A stretch of 21,604 nucleotides of DNA from CAIXQW01 sp046049675 (GCA_046049675.1 JBJORA010000061.1:1-21604), one strand, 5' to 3'. Shown: positions 1 to 7,993, counted from the stretch's first letter. Numbers and translations are program-made. The notes: generated by a model from the letters alone, not told the origin.

Positions 1-2
1 AC

Positions 3-722
3 TTTACACGCTTGGTTGTGCAAACGCCTGATAGTTTTGGTAAAGAAGTAGACCGTATTCTAGCCAAATGCGAGGAAAAATCTGATAACTACAAATATGT
101 ATTGTGGTACACAGCACGCCAAGCCGAGAATAGTAAGGTAATGGGAATGGACGAAGCGTTTTTGTATCTCGTAGAAAAATATTACCTACAAGGAAAGGCC
201 TATTGGTTGCAAGACAGCGACATAAAGAAATATAAAGAAGCTGCAGAGAAACTAAGCAATAATACAATTGGCAAACAAGCACAAGAAATAGCCATCTTAG
301 ATACTAAAAACATGCCTATTAGTTTAAGGCAGTTGGCATCTCAAAAAGACTATACAGTAGTTGCCTTTTATGATCCTACTTGTGGACATTGTCAAAAAGA
401 AATTCCACGTGTAGATAGTGTGTTACGCATTATGTACAAAAAAGGTAAAAAGATTCAAGTGTTTGCTATCAATAATAGTAACGAAGACGAAAAGTGGCGC
501 AACTTTATTGTAGACAAGAAGCTTAACGATTTTTGGATACACGCGTGGGACCCTCAGCACACTAGTCGCTATAGAAAAGACTACAACGTGTATAGCAATC
601 CTATATTCTATCTGATTGACAGAGAGGGTAAGATTATTGGTAAGCGCCTAGACCATAGTAATCTAGAAGACTTTATACAATTCTACGAAAAGAAAATTGC
701 AGCAGAGAAAAAGGCTGGATAG
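3..722 (+). CDS. Thioredoxin-fold (TlpA/ResA-like) protein, 5'-truncated by window edge
   Basis: The reading frame is open to the left edge, so the N-terminus lies outside the window; the TTG at 12 is not a convincing start. Numbering from that TTG, residues 1-95 are a charged, helical region like the DUF5106/DUF4369 N-terminal parts that precede thioredoxin domains in Bacteroidota. Residues 95-230 are the thioredoxin fold: strand VVAFYDPT, redox motif CGHC at 124-127, and the cis-proline segment YSNPIFYLID. Family knowledge: such proteins are exported thiol-disulfide oxidoreductases, usually tethered in the periplasm. The CGHC active site resembles DsbA/PDI more than the WCxxC of ResA, so an oxidase or isomerase role is possible. 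The last 26 nt overlap the next gene. CDS certain; exact substrate unknown. Confidence 0.9.
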   Translation, partial: FTRLVVQTPDSFGKEVDRILAKCEEKSDNYKYVLWYTARQAENSKVMGMDEAFLYLVEKYYLQGKAYWLQDSDIKKYKEAAEKLSNNTIGKQAQEIAILDTKNMPISLRQLASQKDYTVVAFYDPTCGHCQKEIPRVDSVLRIMYKKGKKIQVFAINNSNEDEKWRNFIVDKKLNDFWIHAWDPQHTSRYRKDYNVYSNPIFYLIDREGKIIGKRLDHSNLEDFIQFYEKKIAAEKKAG

Positions 723-1665
723 GCATCTGCTAATGCTTGCAGCTGCGCTCTTACTAGCAGGTGCTTGCAAGAAAGCGCATGAAGTGCAATTTGCGGTATT
801 GCCACTAAATACAAATAGTAGCATTTACGATATTCACTTTTTTACAGATAGCATTGGCATGGCCGTTGGTGGCGATTACTGGACCAAGGCGACCGTATTT
901 ACTACAACTGACGCAGGTGCAACTTGGCAAGATAAAAGTCCTGCCTTGAGCTATAATCAAGCCCTACGAAAGATTATTGTACAAAAGGACGGTACTGTAA
1001 TGCTTGGCGGCAATGGCGGCATCATGTTGCAAACAGACAGTGCATTTACTAATTACAATGTGTTGCAACACCCGTCGTGGCATCCAATTGTAGATGTTAT
1101 TGCGTTAGGTACAACGCAATTTATTGTAACAAGTTCACCTGCAGAATTAGTGGTAAGTGCTAGCAAGTATGGCAACTACTTAAGCAGTAAATATACCGAA
1201 GCCGCTTTTGGCGCAATTAAAAGTAGTAATAACAAACTTACGCTGGCATGCAATTCTGCATTGATGTTTGCTAGCGCTACCGATACTGGCGTAAACCTTG
1301 CATTAGCTGGCCCGCAAGGCGATGTGTTTACAAGCATTAGCCAAATAGACAATAAGGCTATCGCATGTGGTTATGGCGGCAAAATATACCTAAGCTCCGA
1401 CTCTGGAACCACATGGCAGCTGCAGCCGCAACAGGTTGGCATTGGTAGCGCTCAGCGCGTTATGTGTTCGGCTTGCAGTGGCAATACTGCTTTTGTAGCT
1501 GGCAGAAGTGGACTGCTTGCAAGCGTAGAATTAAGCAGTGGTGCAGTCACAAATTTTGAATTAAGCAAGCAATATGATGTGTGTGGAATGCATGTTTATA
1601 AAAATGAATCATTGTATCTCACAACCTTACAAGGCAATGTGATTAAGTTGCGCCTGCCACTCTAA
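697..1665 (+). CDS. Lipoprotein with YCF48/BNR-type beta-propeller repeats
   Basis: Predicted outer-membrane or surface lipoprotein. With a TTG start at 697 the N-terminus is a complete lipoprotein signal: a basic n-region (QQRKRLDRH), a hydrophobic stretch and lipobox LAGAC, followed by KK. The only nearby ATG (733) would leave a leader of 11 residues with no positive charge, so TTG or another upstream non-ATG codon is favoured; this makes a 26-nt overlap with the preceding gene and suggests co-translation. The mature part has repeated Asp-box-like motifs: DIHFFTDSIGMAVGG followed by TTTDAGATWQ, and later KIYLSSDSGTTWQLQ. These are typical of YCF48/BNR beta-propellers, for which no single activity is known in Bacteroidota. 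Start codon is the main uncertainty. Confidence 0.82.
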   Translation: MQQRKRLDRHLLMLAAALLLAGACKKAHEVQFAVLPLNTNSSIYDIHFFTDSIGMAVGGDYWTKATVFTTTDAGATWQDKSPALSYNQALRKIIVQKDGTVMLGGNGGIMLQTDSAFTNYNVLQHPSWHPIVDVIALGTTQFIVTSSPAELVVSASKYGNYLSSKYTEAAFGAIKSSNNKLTLACNSALMFASATDTGVNLALAGPQGDVFTSISQIDNKAIACGYGGKIYLSSDSGTTWQLQPQQVGIGSAQRVMCSACSGNTAFVAGRSGLLASVELSSGAVTNFELSKQYDVCGMHVYKNESLYLTTLQGNVIKLRLPL

Positions 1666-1685
1666 CTAAATTCCACCGCACAACC

Positions 1686-1693
1686 TACCTTTG
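1686..1693 (+). promoter_or_regulatory. Bacteroidota -7 element (TACCTTTG) for the 1700 gene
   Basis: TACCTTTG matches TAnnTTTG exactly and ends 6 nt before ATG 1700, so the transcript would begin at or within a few bases of the start codon. No TTG is seen at the usual -33 spacing. Confidence 0.6.
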
Positions 1694-1699
1694 CCTAAC

Positions 1700-2074
1700 A
1701 TGCGTTTGTTACTATTTTTTACGTTAGTAGTCGTGTTAGCTAATTGCAACAATAATAATCAATTAGACCCGCGTTCAGCATACATTGGCAACTATAATGG
1801 TTCTCGTATCAACGAAGTCATTGATGTCAATGGTAATGCAACGCGTGATACAAGTGCTGTGGAAGTAAGTGTGGTAGGTGTATCTACAGGTGATATTGTT
1901 TTTGCTACACCAGACAAGCAATACGGCTTTGCCTTTAGCAATGGCATATTTACTAGTAGACTTGCTAGCGATCCAGGCGGTGTGCCTACACTAACAATAA
2001 GTAATAACAAGCTCACTTTTACCGATCTTAATATAGTAGGCGAGCAGAGTATTTTTATAGATGCATCCAGATAA
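1700..2074 (+). CDS. Small hypothetical lipoprotein (about 124 aa)
   Basis: ATG 1700 is preferred to the TTG at 1691, because the latter lies inside a perfect -7 promoter element. The N-terminus MRLLLFFTLVVVLANC is a short lipoprotein signal with Cys at about residue 16, followed by an Asn-rich linker (NNNNQ). Asn at -1 of the lipobox is unusual but seen in Bacteroidota. The mature domain (about 105 aa) is predicted beta-rich: an IGNYNG opening, then alternating hydrophobic strands. It resembles the small lipocalin-like or DUF-type lipoproteins that begin YxGxY in this phylum. I do not recognise a family with confidence. It has its own promoter, so it need not be co-transcribed with the propeller lipoprotein upstream. 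Confidence 0.75.
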   Translation: MRLLLFFTLVVVLANCNNNNQLDPRSAYIGNYNGSRINEVIDVNGNATRDTSAVEVSVVGVSTGDIVFATPDKQYGFAFSNGIFTSRLASDPGGVPTLTISNNKLTFTDLNIVGEQSIFIDASR

Positions 2075-2217
2075 GCTGTAATTGCAATCTGGCTTGGCAT
2101 TGTATAATGTTGAATTTATTATTTAATACAAATTTATTTCTTGACACTAACAGTTTGGTTCTAAGCAGCTTAGCTACCTGCACACCGTTTTCGTATTGAC
2201 CAGTAAGGCGCTACTGC

Positions 2218-2238
2218 AAAATTGTGGTACAATTTTTG
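2218..2238 (+). promoter_or_regulatory. Inverted repeat and possible -7 box upstream of mscS-like gene
   Basis: Perfect 8-bp arms AAAATTGT and ACAATTTT are separated by GGT (2218-2236), overlapping AATTTTTG (2231-2238), which fits TAnnTTTG at five of six positions. It lies 36 nt before ATG 2274. It could be an operator over a promoter. The rest of 2075-2273 shows nothing clear. Confidence 0.3.
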
Positions 2239-2273
2239 GTTGTTTTATAATAACTAACAACTAAAATTATTTT

Positions 2274-3134
2274 ATGCATTTACTACAAATCGCACAGGTA
2301 GCAACAGAAACAGTTGCAAAAACTACTGCAGCCGCACAAGGATTCTTAAACTCACTTACCACATTTGCTGGCAACTATGTGCCAAAACTTATTGGCGCAA
2401 TTTTGTTTTATATAATTGGTTCATTTGTTATTAGAAAAATTACAAGCTTACTAGGCAAGGCACTTTCCCGCAAAAATTATGATGCTTCATTACAAGGATT
2501 TTTGGTAAGTGCTGCTAAAATTAGCTTGTTAATTTTGTTACTAATAAGCATAATGGGCATACTAGGTATAGATACTACAGCATTCGCTGGTTTGCTTATT
2601 GGTGCATCACTAGCGATTGGTTCTGCGCTTAATGGAACACTAGGAAATTTTGCTGGAGGAGTAATGATGTTAGTTTTTAGACCCTTCAAAGTTGGTGATA
2701 TTGTAGAGGCGCAAGGTGTTTGCGGAACAGTAATTGAACAAGGAATTTTTAATACAACACTGCTTACACCAGATAATAAAACAGTTATCGTCCCTAATGG
2801 ACCTCTTAGCACAAACATCATAACTAACTTTAATACACATGGTAATCTTCGTGTAGATCTGCAGATGGCTATTGCTAATGATCAAGATTTAGATAAGGCA
2901 CGACAAATTGCTATTGATGCAATGAAGAACCATCCTAAAGTTTTACAAACTCCAGCGCCAGAGGTGAACGTACTAAAAGTGGCCGACTTTATGACTACTT
3001 TGGCAATTAGACCTTATACAACGCAAACTGACTATTGGGATGTATATTTTGGTGCTCAAGAACTAGTAAAAAAGGCTTTTGATGAGTATGGCATACAAGG
3101 TCCTACGCCTACACGTATCGTGTTTAACAAGTAA
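2274..3134 (+). CDS. Small-conductance mechanosensitive channel, MscS family
   Basis: Inner-membrane channel that opens under membrane tension to release solutes on hypo-osmotic shock. At 286 aa it is the length of E. coli MscS. An amphipathic N-terminal segment is followed by TM1 (about 37-55), TM2 (about 77-97) and the pore helix TM3 (about 100-132), which shows the small-residue Ala/Gly pattern GASLAIGSALNGTLGNFAGG of the MscS pore. Next comes the beta domain opening with FRPFKVGDIVEAQGVCGTV and the segment TPDNKTVIVPNGPLSTNII, both hallmark MscS sequences, then the alpha/beta vestibule ending QGPTPTRIVF. It is monocistronic: about 200 bp of upstream spacer and a strong terminator right after the stop. 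Family assignment is secure; osmotic regulation is inferred from the family. Confidence 0.96.
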   Translation: MHLLQIAQVATETVAKTTAAAQGFLNSLTTFAGNYVPKLIGAILFYIIGSFVIRKITSLLGKALSRKNYDASLQGFLVSAAKISLLILLLISIMGILGIDTTAFAGLLIGASLAIGSALNGTLGNFAGGVMMLVFRPFKVGDIVEAQGVCGTVIEQGIFNTTLLTPDNKTVIVPNGPLSTNIITNFNTHGNLRVDLQMAIANDQDLDKARQIAIDAMKNHPKVLQTPAPEVNVLKVADFMTTLAIRPYTTQTDYWDVYFGAQELVKKAFDEYGIQGPTPTRIVFNK

Positions 3135-3157
3135 ATTTTATTACACAACACATAGAG

Positions 3158-3184
3158 GGCCTGCTGTTTTAGCAGGCCTTTTTT
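3158..3184 (+). terminator. Rho-independent terminator after the MscS gene
   Basis: Perfect 8-bp stem GGCCTGCT / AGCAGGCC with loop GTTTT and a six-T tail. Flanking ACACATA / TATGTGT could extend the stem. It begins 23 nt after the stop codon and insulates the adenine deaminase gene. Confidence 0.93.
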
Positions 3185-3231
3185 ATGTGTTTGACTTATG
3201 CATATCAAGCATAACTTCGCTGTAGCTGCAA

Positions 3232-3239
3232 TACTTTTG
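3232..3239 (+). promoter_or_regulatory. -7 element (TACTTTTG) of the adenine deaminase gene
   Basis: Exact TAnnTTTG match ending 4 nt before ATG 3244, predicting a leaderless transcript. A -33 TTG at normal spacing is not evident. Confidence 0.6.
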
Positions 3240-3243
3240 CTCA

Positions 3244-4860
3244 ATGCCATCAGTAATCAAAGCAAATCTTGTTGATATTCTGAATCGACAAATTTTTGGC
3301 GCAGCAGTCACAATTAGTAATCAAAAAATTGAACGTATCGAAGCTATTGATGAAGTTTTTGATACCTATATCCTTCCTGGCTTTGTAGATGCGCATATTC
3401 ATATAGAAAGCAGCATGCTACTGCCAAGCGAATTTGCAAGAATTGCTGTAAAGCACGGTACAGTAGCCACGGTTAGTGACCCTCATGAAATAGCCAATGT
3501 ATGTGGTGTGCAAGGTGTACACTATATGATAGACAATGGTAAGCAGGTGCCATTTAAGTTCAATTTTGGTGCGCCAAGTTGCGTGCCTGCCACCAATTTT
3601 GAAACGGCTGGTGCCGTAATAGATAGTAAAGTAGTGGCAGAACTGCTTGCATTGCCGGATATTAAGTACTTAAGCGAAATGATGAACTACCCTGGTGTAC
3701 TATTCAAAGATGCGGAAGTACTTGCAAAAATTGCTGCAGCACATGCCGCTGGTAAACCTGTAGATGGCCATGCACCTGGCGTAATGGGCGATGCTGCCAT
3801 CGCTTACATCAATGCTGGCATTAGCACCGACCACGAATGTTTTACGCTAGCAGAAGCAAAGCATAAATTAGCGCACGGCATGAAAGTGCTTATCCGCGAA
3901 GGTTCTGCGGCAAGAAATTTTGCAGCACTTCATCCATTGATTCCAGCATTTTACGAGCAAATGATGTTCTGTTGCGACGATAAGCATCCCGATGAATTAC
4001 TATTACACCACATCAACAAACATGTAACTGATGCCATTGCCTTAGGCTATAATGTTTTTGATGTATTGCAAATGGCTTGCGTAAACCCTGTACAACACTA
4101 TAAGTTAGATGTAGGGTTGCTGCGTGTAGGCGATGACGCCGACTTTATTATAGTTGACAACCTCAAAGACTTTAATATACAAGCTACCTACATTAAAGGC
4201 GAAGCTGTTTTTGAAGCAGGCCAAGTAAACATGCCACATGTTGCAGCCACACCTATTAACGCTTTTGGCATTGGCGAACTTAGCCAGAAAGAATTAGTAG
4301 TGCCTTTTAAGAATGAAAACACGATACCCGTAATTGTAGCACAAGATGGCGAGCTCATTACAAAACGTATTGATGTCGCACCGCTGCATACCAACGCTGA
4401 AATTATTAGCAACATTGCGGAAGATGTGCTAAAAATAGTTGTAGTAAATAGATATAGTAAAGCGCCTGTAGCGAAGGCGTTTATCAAAAACATCGGTTTA
4501 AAGCGTGGTGCTATTGCAAGTACTGTAGGTCACGATTGCCACAATATTATCGCGGTTGGTGCCAATGATGAAGACCTTTGTACTGCCATCAACGAACTTG
4601 TAAAGTGCAAAGGCGGTGTATGTGCGGTAAATGGGCAACACATAGAGCGTTTGGCGCTACCAGTAGCCGGCTTAATGAGTTTGGAGGATGCCCGTACTAC
4701 CGCAAAAAAATATGAAACGGTTGATGCAATGGCAAAGTCGCTCGGTAGTACTTTGCGCGCGCCATTTATGACCTTAAGCTTCATGGCACTATTGGTGATA
4801 CCATCTTTAAAGCTAAGTGACAAGGGCTTGTTTGATGGCGAAAAATTTGAATTCGTTTAA
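3244..4860 (+). CDS. ade: Adenine deaminase
   Basis: Amidohydrolase that deaminates adenine to hypoxanthine and ammonia in purine salvage, cytoplasmic. The 538 residues match the family length. Visible landmarks are the metal-binding motif PGFVDAHIHIESSM (His51, His53), SDPHEIANVCG, a ligand region DGHAPG, the ISTDHECF segment, and a C-terminal adenine-deaminase domain with GHDCHNIIAVGAND and KGGVCAV. All are arranged as in bacterial Ade (COG1001). The ATG at 3244 sits 4 nt after a perfect -7 box. It is a single-gene unit: a terminator lies upstream and a convergent gene ends 6 nt downstream. No frameshift or missing catalytic residue is seen. Confidence 0.97.
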   Translation: MPSVIKANLVDILNRQIFGAAVTISNQKIERIEAIDEVFDTYILPGFVDAHIHIESSMLLPSEFARIAVKHGTVATVSDPHEIANVCGVQGVHYMIDNGKQVPFKFNFGAPSCVPATNFETAGAVIDSKVVAELLALPDIKYLSEMMNYPGVLFKDAEVLAKIAAAHAAGKPVDGHAPGVMGDAAIAYINAGISTDHECFTLAEAKHKLAHGMKVLIREGSAARNFAALHPLIPAFYEQMMFCCDDKHPDELLLHHINKHVTDAIALGYNVFDVLQMACVNPVQHYKLDVGLLRVGDDADFIIVDNLKDFNIQATYIKGEAVFEAGQVNMPHVAATPINAFGIGELSQKELVVPFKNENTIPVIVAQDGELITKRIDVAPLHTNAEIISNIAEDVLKIVVVNRYSKAPVAKAFIKNIGLKRGAIASTVGHDCHNIIAVGANDEDLCTAINELVKCKGGVCAVNGQHIERLALPVAGLMSLEDARTTAKKYETVDAMAKSLGSTLRAPFMTLSFMALLVIPSLKLSDKGLFDGEKFEFV

Positions 4861-4866
4861 TAAACA

Positions 4867-5430
4867 CTACCAAGTGCGTTGCCATAGCGACTCAAAAAGT
4901 TCTTGCGGTATAGCGCTCGCAGTTTTTGTATTTAACTTCTTCCCACTATCGCTACGTGCAGCAATGCCGCTGTTATTAACAACAATTGTTCTTGCTATTG
5001 CACTAGCATCTTGTTCGTAATAAACGGCACCATCTTTAGTTAGCGCCTTATAGTACAAATTGCTTGATTGGGCTCTTTTATGTGATGAACTCTTCTTTGC
5101 AATAATTTTTTCTTTTGGTCGTGCGGCAAAATCGTATGCGCAATCAATTAAAGCGAGCATCGTCGTTTTTGGTACGTGCTGATAGTATGCTAAGGTGTAG
5201 CCAAGTTCGCCAAACTTATTTGGCACAGGATGGAGATGCTCGTTGTGCGTAGGGCAAAATTCGCGCTGTTTGTCGACGGGTAGCATAAGGCAAAAACGGC
5301 TGTGAAGTGTATTGTGCGTCATCACAATTTTACCATTGTGCTTATAACGCATCTTGTAGCCACTTGCTACCGTTGCCACATTTGCTTTAGCAAGCAAATA
5401 CTTACAAAATTCAACCGCTTTATCTGTCAC
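4867..5430 (-). CDS. Hypothetical protein, possibly MmcQ/YjbR-like DNA-binding fold
   Basis: A 187-188 aa soluble protein with no signal peptide. The middle part, with PVPNKFGELGYTL followed by HVPKTTMLALIDCAYDFAA, resembles the end of the MmcQ/YjbR family (NKxxW..V, then L..L...Y..va). The C-terminal 60 residues are Lys/Ser/Ala-rich and probably flexible. The family call is tentative. Start choice: the longest form begins at TTG 5439, but that codon is inside the -7 element TAGCTTTG. GTG 5430 lies 6 nt after that element, the same spacing as other genes here, and is preferred. It is convergent with adenine deaminase (6 nt between stops) and divergent from the FAD dehydrogenase, with which it shares a promoter segment. 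Function unknown. Confidence 0.75.
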   Translation of the reverse strand: MTDKAVEFCKYLLAKANVATVASGYKMRYKHNGKIVMTHNTLHSRFCLMLPVDKQREFCPTHNEHLHPVPNKFGELGYTLAYYQHVPKTTMLALIDCAYDFAARPKEKIIAKKSSSHKRAQSSNLYYKALTKDGAVYYEQDASAIARTIVVNNSGIAARSDSGKKLNTKTASAIPQELFESLWQRTW

Positions 5431-5436
5431 AGCATG

Positions 5437-5452
5437 CAAAGCTATATCTTTG
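5437..5452. promoter_or_regulatory. Back-to-back -7 elements, shared bidirectional promoter
   Basis: CAAAGCTA (5437-5444; TAGCTTTG on the minus strand) directly abuts TATCTTTG (5445-5452, plus strand). Both are exact TAnnTTTG matches, and together they form a symmetric CAAAG-6 nt-CTTTG block. The minus element ends 6 nt before GTG 5430; the plus element ends 27 nt before ATG 5480. Neither side has an obvious -33 TTG. Confidence 0.6.
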
Positions 5453-5479
5453 TGCCTTTAGGATAAACACCTAACTACA

Positions 5480-7030
5480 ATGATTAAAGAACTAAGTATT
5501 GCCGTTCCACCGCATGCTGTTGATAATACCGACAATCATCGCATGCAAATTGCAAAACAGCACAGCATTAAATATGCCGATATTACGGGCATCGTTTTGC
5601 AAAAGCGCAGTATAGACGCCCGCGCAAGGCAAGTGCGCTATCAATTAAAGTATAAAGTCTATATTAATGAACCTATCCTTAAAGAGGAACTAGACTTCAA
5701 TTATAAGCACGTGGCTGAGGCTAAGCAGCAAGTAGTAATTATTGGCGCAGGGCCAGCTGGCTTGTTTTGTGCGCTGGAATGTTTGCTGCTAGGCATTAAA
5801 CCAATTGTAATAGAACGTGGCGGCGATGTACGAGCACGACGCAGAGATTTGGCTGTGCTTAATAAGCAAGGCGTTCTCAACGAAGAAAGTAATTATTGCT
5901 TTGGCGAAGGTGGTGCAGGTACTTACAGCGATGGCAAGCTGTACACACGTAGTGGTAAACGTGGCAGCATAGAACACATACTGCAGCAATTTGTGTACTT
6001 TGGCGCACAGCAAGATATTCTTATAGATGCTCATCCACATATTGGTACAAATAAATTGCCGCATATTATTGCAGCCATGCGCGAAAAGATTTTGGCATGT
6101 GCTGGCGAAATACATTTCAATACAAAACTCACAGATATTGTAGTAAAGGAAAATGCTATCTGTGCTATCGAGACAAACAAACAAACTATTCCATGCACAC
6201 AAGTGGTGCTTGCTACGGGCCATAGTGCTCGCGACATTTACGAGCTTTTGCATCGCAAACAAATCTTGATAGAGCACAAAAGCTTAGCAATAGGCGTGCG
6301 TGTGGAGCATCCGCAAAAATTTGTAGATGGCATACAATACCATTGCGATACGCGCGGCGACTTTCTACCTCCCGCAAGTTATAGCCTTGTGCATCAAGCC
6401 AACGGCAAAGGTGTTTTTAGCTTTTGCATGTGCCCAGGCGGTATTATTGCACCAGCAAGTGTGCAGCACGAACGCCTAGTGGTAAATGGCTGGAGTCCTA
6501 GCAAGCGCGATAATGCCTATGCCAATAGTGGCATTGTAGTAAGTGTTGAGGAAGAAGATTTTAAGCCGTTTGCAAAACATGGTGCTTTACAAGCCATGCA
6601 CTATCAAGATGCTATAGAAGCAAAGGCTTTTGTTGCCGGTGGTGGTTTGTATCAAGCGCCTGCACAGCGTATAAAAGACTTTTTAAGTGGCAAAACAAGT
6701 AGTAGTCTCCCTAATTGCAGTTACTTGCCTGGTTTAGCCAGTGCAGATTTGCGAAGTGTTTTACCAAAGAAAATTCACGAGGCATTATGTCTAGGCTTCA
6801 AGGCTTTTAATGCAAAAATGCAAGGCTATATTCAAGACGATGCAGTAGTTGTAGCAACTGAAAGTAGAACAAGTTCGCCTGTGCGTATACCTCGCGATGC
6901 AGAAACATTGCAGCATCCGCAATTACAAGGCCTCTATCCATGTGGCGAAGGAGCGGGCTACGCTGGCGGCATTGTTAGTGCAGCCATAGATGGCGTGCGT
7001 TGTGCAAGACAAGCTGCTTTACAAGCATAG
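5480..7030 (+). CDS. NAD(P)/FAD-dependent dehydrogenase, COG2509 family
   Basis: Cytoplasmic flavoprotein of 516 aa. Residues 1-80 form the family's N-terminal domain, which contains KRSIDARAR and ends just before the dinucleotide fold. The Rossmann FAD site is VVIIGAGPAGLF (GxGxxG at 89-94) with the ribose-binding acidic residue in VIERGG. Further landmarks are GEGGAGTYSDGKLYTR, the ATGHSARD second nucleotide motif, GVRVEHPQ, CMCPGG and a C-terminal FAD contact GLYPCGEGAGYAGGIVSAA. These match the uncharacterised FAD-dependent dehydrogenases of COG2509, whose substrate is not established. ATG 5480 is the only good start, because an in-frame stop lies 19-21 nt upstream. A predicted leader of roughly 20 nt makes it one of the few non-leaderless units in this window. 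Confidence 0.93.
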   Translation: MIKELSIAVPPHAVDNTDNHRMQIAKQHSIKYADITGIVLQKRSIDARARQVRYQLKYKVYINEPILKEELDFNYKHVAEAKQQVVIIGAGPAGLFCALECLLLGIKPIVIERGGDVRARRRDLAVLNKQGVLNEESNYCFGEGGAGTYSDGKLYTRSGKRGSIEHILQQFVYFGAQQDILIDAHPHIGTNKLPHIIAAMREKILACAGEIHFNTKLTDIVVKENAICAIETNKQTIPCTQVVLATGHSARDIYELLHRKQILIEHKSLAIGVRVEHPQKFVDGIQYHCDTRGDFLPPASYSLVHQANGKGVFSFCMCPGGIIAPASVQHERLVVNGWSPSKRDNAYANSGIVVSVEEEDFKPFAKHGALQAMHYQDAIEAKAFVAGGGLYQAPAQRIKDFLSGKTSSSLPNCSYLPGLASADLRSVLPKKIHEALCLGFKAFNAKMQGYIQDDAVVVATESRTSSPVRIPRDAETLQHPQLQGLYPCGEGAGYAGGIVSAAIDGVRCARQAALQA

Positions 7031-7047
7031 TTGCCTGTAAAACTCGA

Positions 7048-7075
7048 TTGAATCACGATAATTCTATTACTTTTA
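7048..7075 (+). promoter_or_regulatory. -33/-7 promoter of the 7083 gene
   Basis: TTG at 7048-7050, 17-bp spacer, then TACTTTTA at 7068-7075 (one mismatch to TAnnTTTG). It ends 7 nt before ATG 7083. Confidence 0.5.
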
Positions 7076-7082
7076 CAACACG

Positions 7083-7484
7083 ATGGGCAAAAGAATAATT
7101 GCAATTGTAGCTGCTATAGCTGCTTATGTTTTAATGGTAATTGCTGCAGATATGGTATCGCATAGTATGCAGGCTCCTCCAGCGGATTTAGATTACAAGA
7201 ATGCCGAAGCAGTCAAAACCTTTTTGCGCTCGCTAAGCATTGGGAATTGGTTGGTGTATACTTTATTGCATGCGCTTGGTGCAATTATTGCAGGTGCAGT
7301 ATTACGCCTTGTTGGCAAAGAATATAATAGGCAGCATGCAAATGTATTAGGTATCGTCATTGCCAGTTTAGAAGGATTTAATGGATTTAGTACTGGCCAT
7401 CCAATTTGGCAGCCCATTGTGGCAATACTGATAGCTTTCCCTTGTGTGTTTATTGGACATATGTTGGTAAAGAGGAATGGGTAG
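7083..7484 (+). CDS. Small integral membrane protein, unknown function
   Basis: A 133-aa protein with about four hydrophobic segments: 5-25 (IIAIVAAIAAYVLMVIA), 54-76 (NWLVYTLLHALGAIIAGAVL), 85-100 (NVLGIVIASLEGFNGF) and 108-128 (WQPIVAILIAFPCVFIGHML). A polar extracytoplasmic loop (28-50) is Asp/Lys-rich, and the C-terminus is basic (KRNG), which suggests a cytoplasmic end. It resembles the generic small Bacteroidota membrane proteins annotated as hypothetical; I do not recognise a named family. It has its own -33/-7 promoter 7 nt before the ATG and stands alone, 53 nt after the FAD dehydrogenase. Confidence 0.8.
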   Translation: MGKRIIAIVAAIAAYVLMVIAADMVSHSMQAPPADLDYKNAEAVKTFLRSLSIGNWLVYTLLHALGAIIAGAVLRLVGKEYNRQHANVLGIVIASLEGFNGFSTGHPIWQPIVAILIAFPCVFIGHMLVKRNG

Positions 7485-7559
7485 CTGAAAGATGCCAGGT
7501 TCAATCTAGATTATTCTGCTTGCTAGCCAGTATTTAAGTAAGTGGATGGAATTTGTAAT

Positions 7560-7937
7560 TCATCTCCATGCAGCCATAAAATGTATGCCGAAAATAAAAA
7601 CAAACACCTTGAAACTGGCAATAGCTAGAATTGTGCAGTACAATAATTTCATGGCTATCATATCTTCTAGACCTTTCCAAATTCTAAAGCACAAGTACAA
7701 GTAGCAGATTGGCACAAGTGCCAAGCTAACACCGTACACAATAAGGTTGGTCTCTATTGCTGATGTAATTGAACACTTAGAGCTTGTTAGCATCAGGTAC
7801 AGCATTAGCCCGAGATAACTACCTGCGCTTAGTGTAGCGATTGTATGAGCGCTTTGTTTGATGAAGATAAAGATAAGAAAACACTTGCAGCTATTGTGTG
7901 TCAAAAGAACCTTTACGAACAAAAATTGGAAATGCAC
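7560..7937 (-). CDS. Doubtful small membrane protein ORF
   Basis: A 125-codon frame in an otherwise empty stretch (7485-8019). Its product is strongly hydrophobic with three or four potential membrane spans: about 18-50, 63-84 (NLIVYGVSLALVPICYLYLC) and 95-120 (MKLLYCTILAIASFKVFVFIFGI). They are separated by a short charged loop WKGLEDM, which looks like a true membrane protein. Against it: the start would be GTG 7937 or an internal codon, no -7 element lies at the expected spacing, and ATG 7953 in another frame runs into a stop after about 20 codons, so a 5' frameshift is possible. It is either a poorly conserved gene, a decayed one, or chance. No function can be proposed. Confidence 0.4.
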   Translation of the reverse strand: MHFQFLFVKVLLTHNSCKCFLIFIFIKQSAHTIATLSAGSYLGLMLYLMLTSSKCSITSAIETNLIVYGVSLALVPICYLYLCFRIWKGLEDMIAMKLLYCTILAIASFKVFVFIFGIHFMAAWR

Positions 7938-7963
7938 TTGTAGGATTTAACATCGCTACCTTA

Positions 7964-7993
7964 TTGAATTTTTGCAAAGCCTAGTTAATTTTG
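7964..7993 (+). promoter_or_regulatory. -33/-7 promoter of the RAYT transposase gene
   Basis: TTG at 7964-7966, 19-bp spacer, TAATTTTG at 7986-7993 (exact TAnnTTTG). The ATG follows 26 nt later, at 8020. The in-frame TTG at 7972 lies inside this promoter and is therefore not the start. Confidence 0.6.

Noticed and set aside
697..1665. Photosystem II assembly factor (YCF48) function
   Set aside because: The propeller repeats resemble YCF48/BNR, but this is a lipoprotein in a Bacteroidota context with no photosynthetic genes; only the fold is supported.
2140..2175. TTGACA hexamer as a sigma70 -35 box for the MscS gene
   Set aside because: No TATAAT-like hexamer at 16-18 bp, and the other promoters in this window are of the TAnnTTTG type.
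4817..5020. 67-codon plus-strand frame with a lipoprotein-like end (LALASCS)
   Set aside because: It is antisense to the YjbR-like gene and the apparent lipobox is at the C-terminal end of the frame, where it cannot act as a signal.
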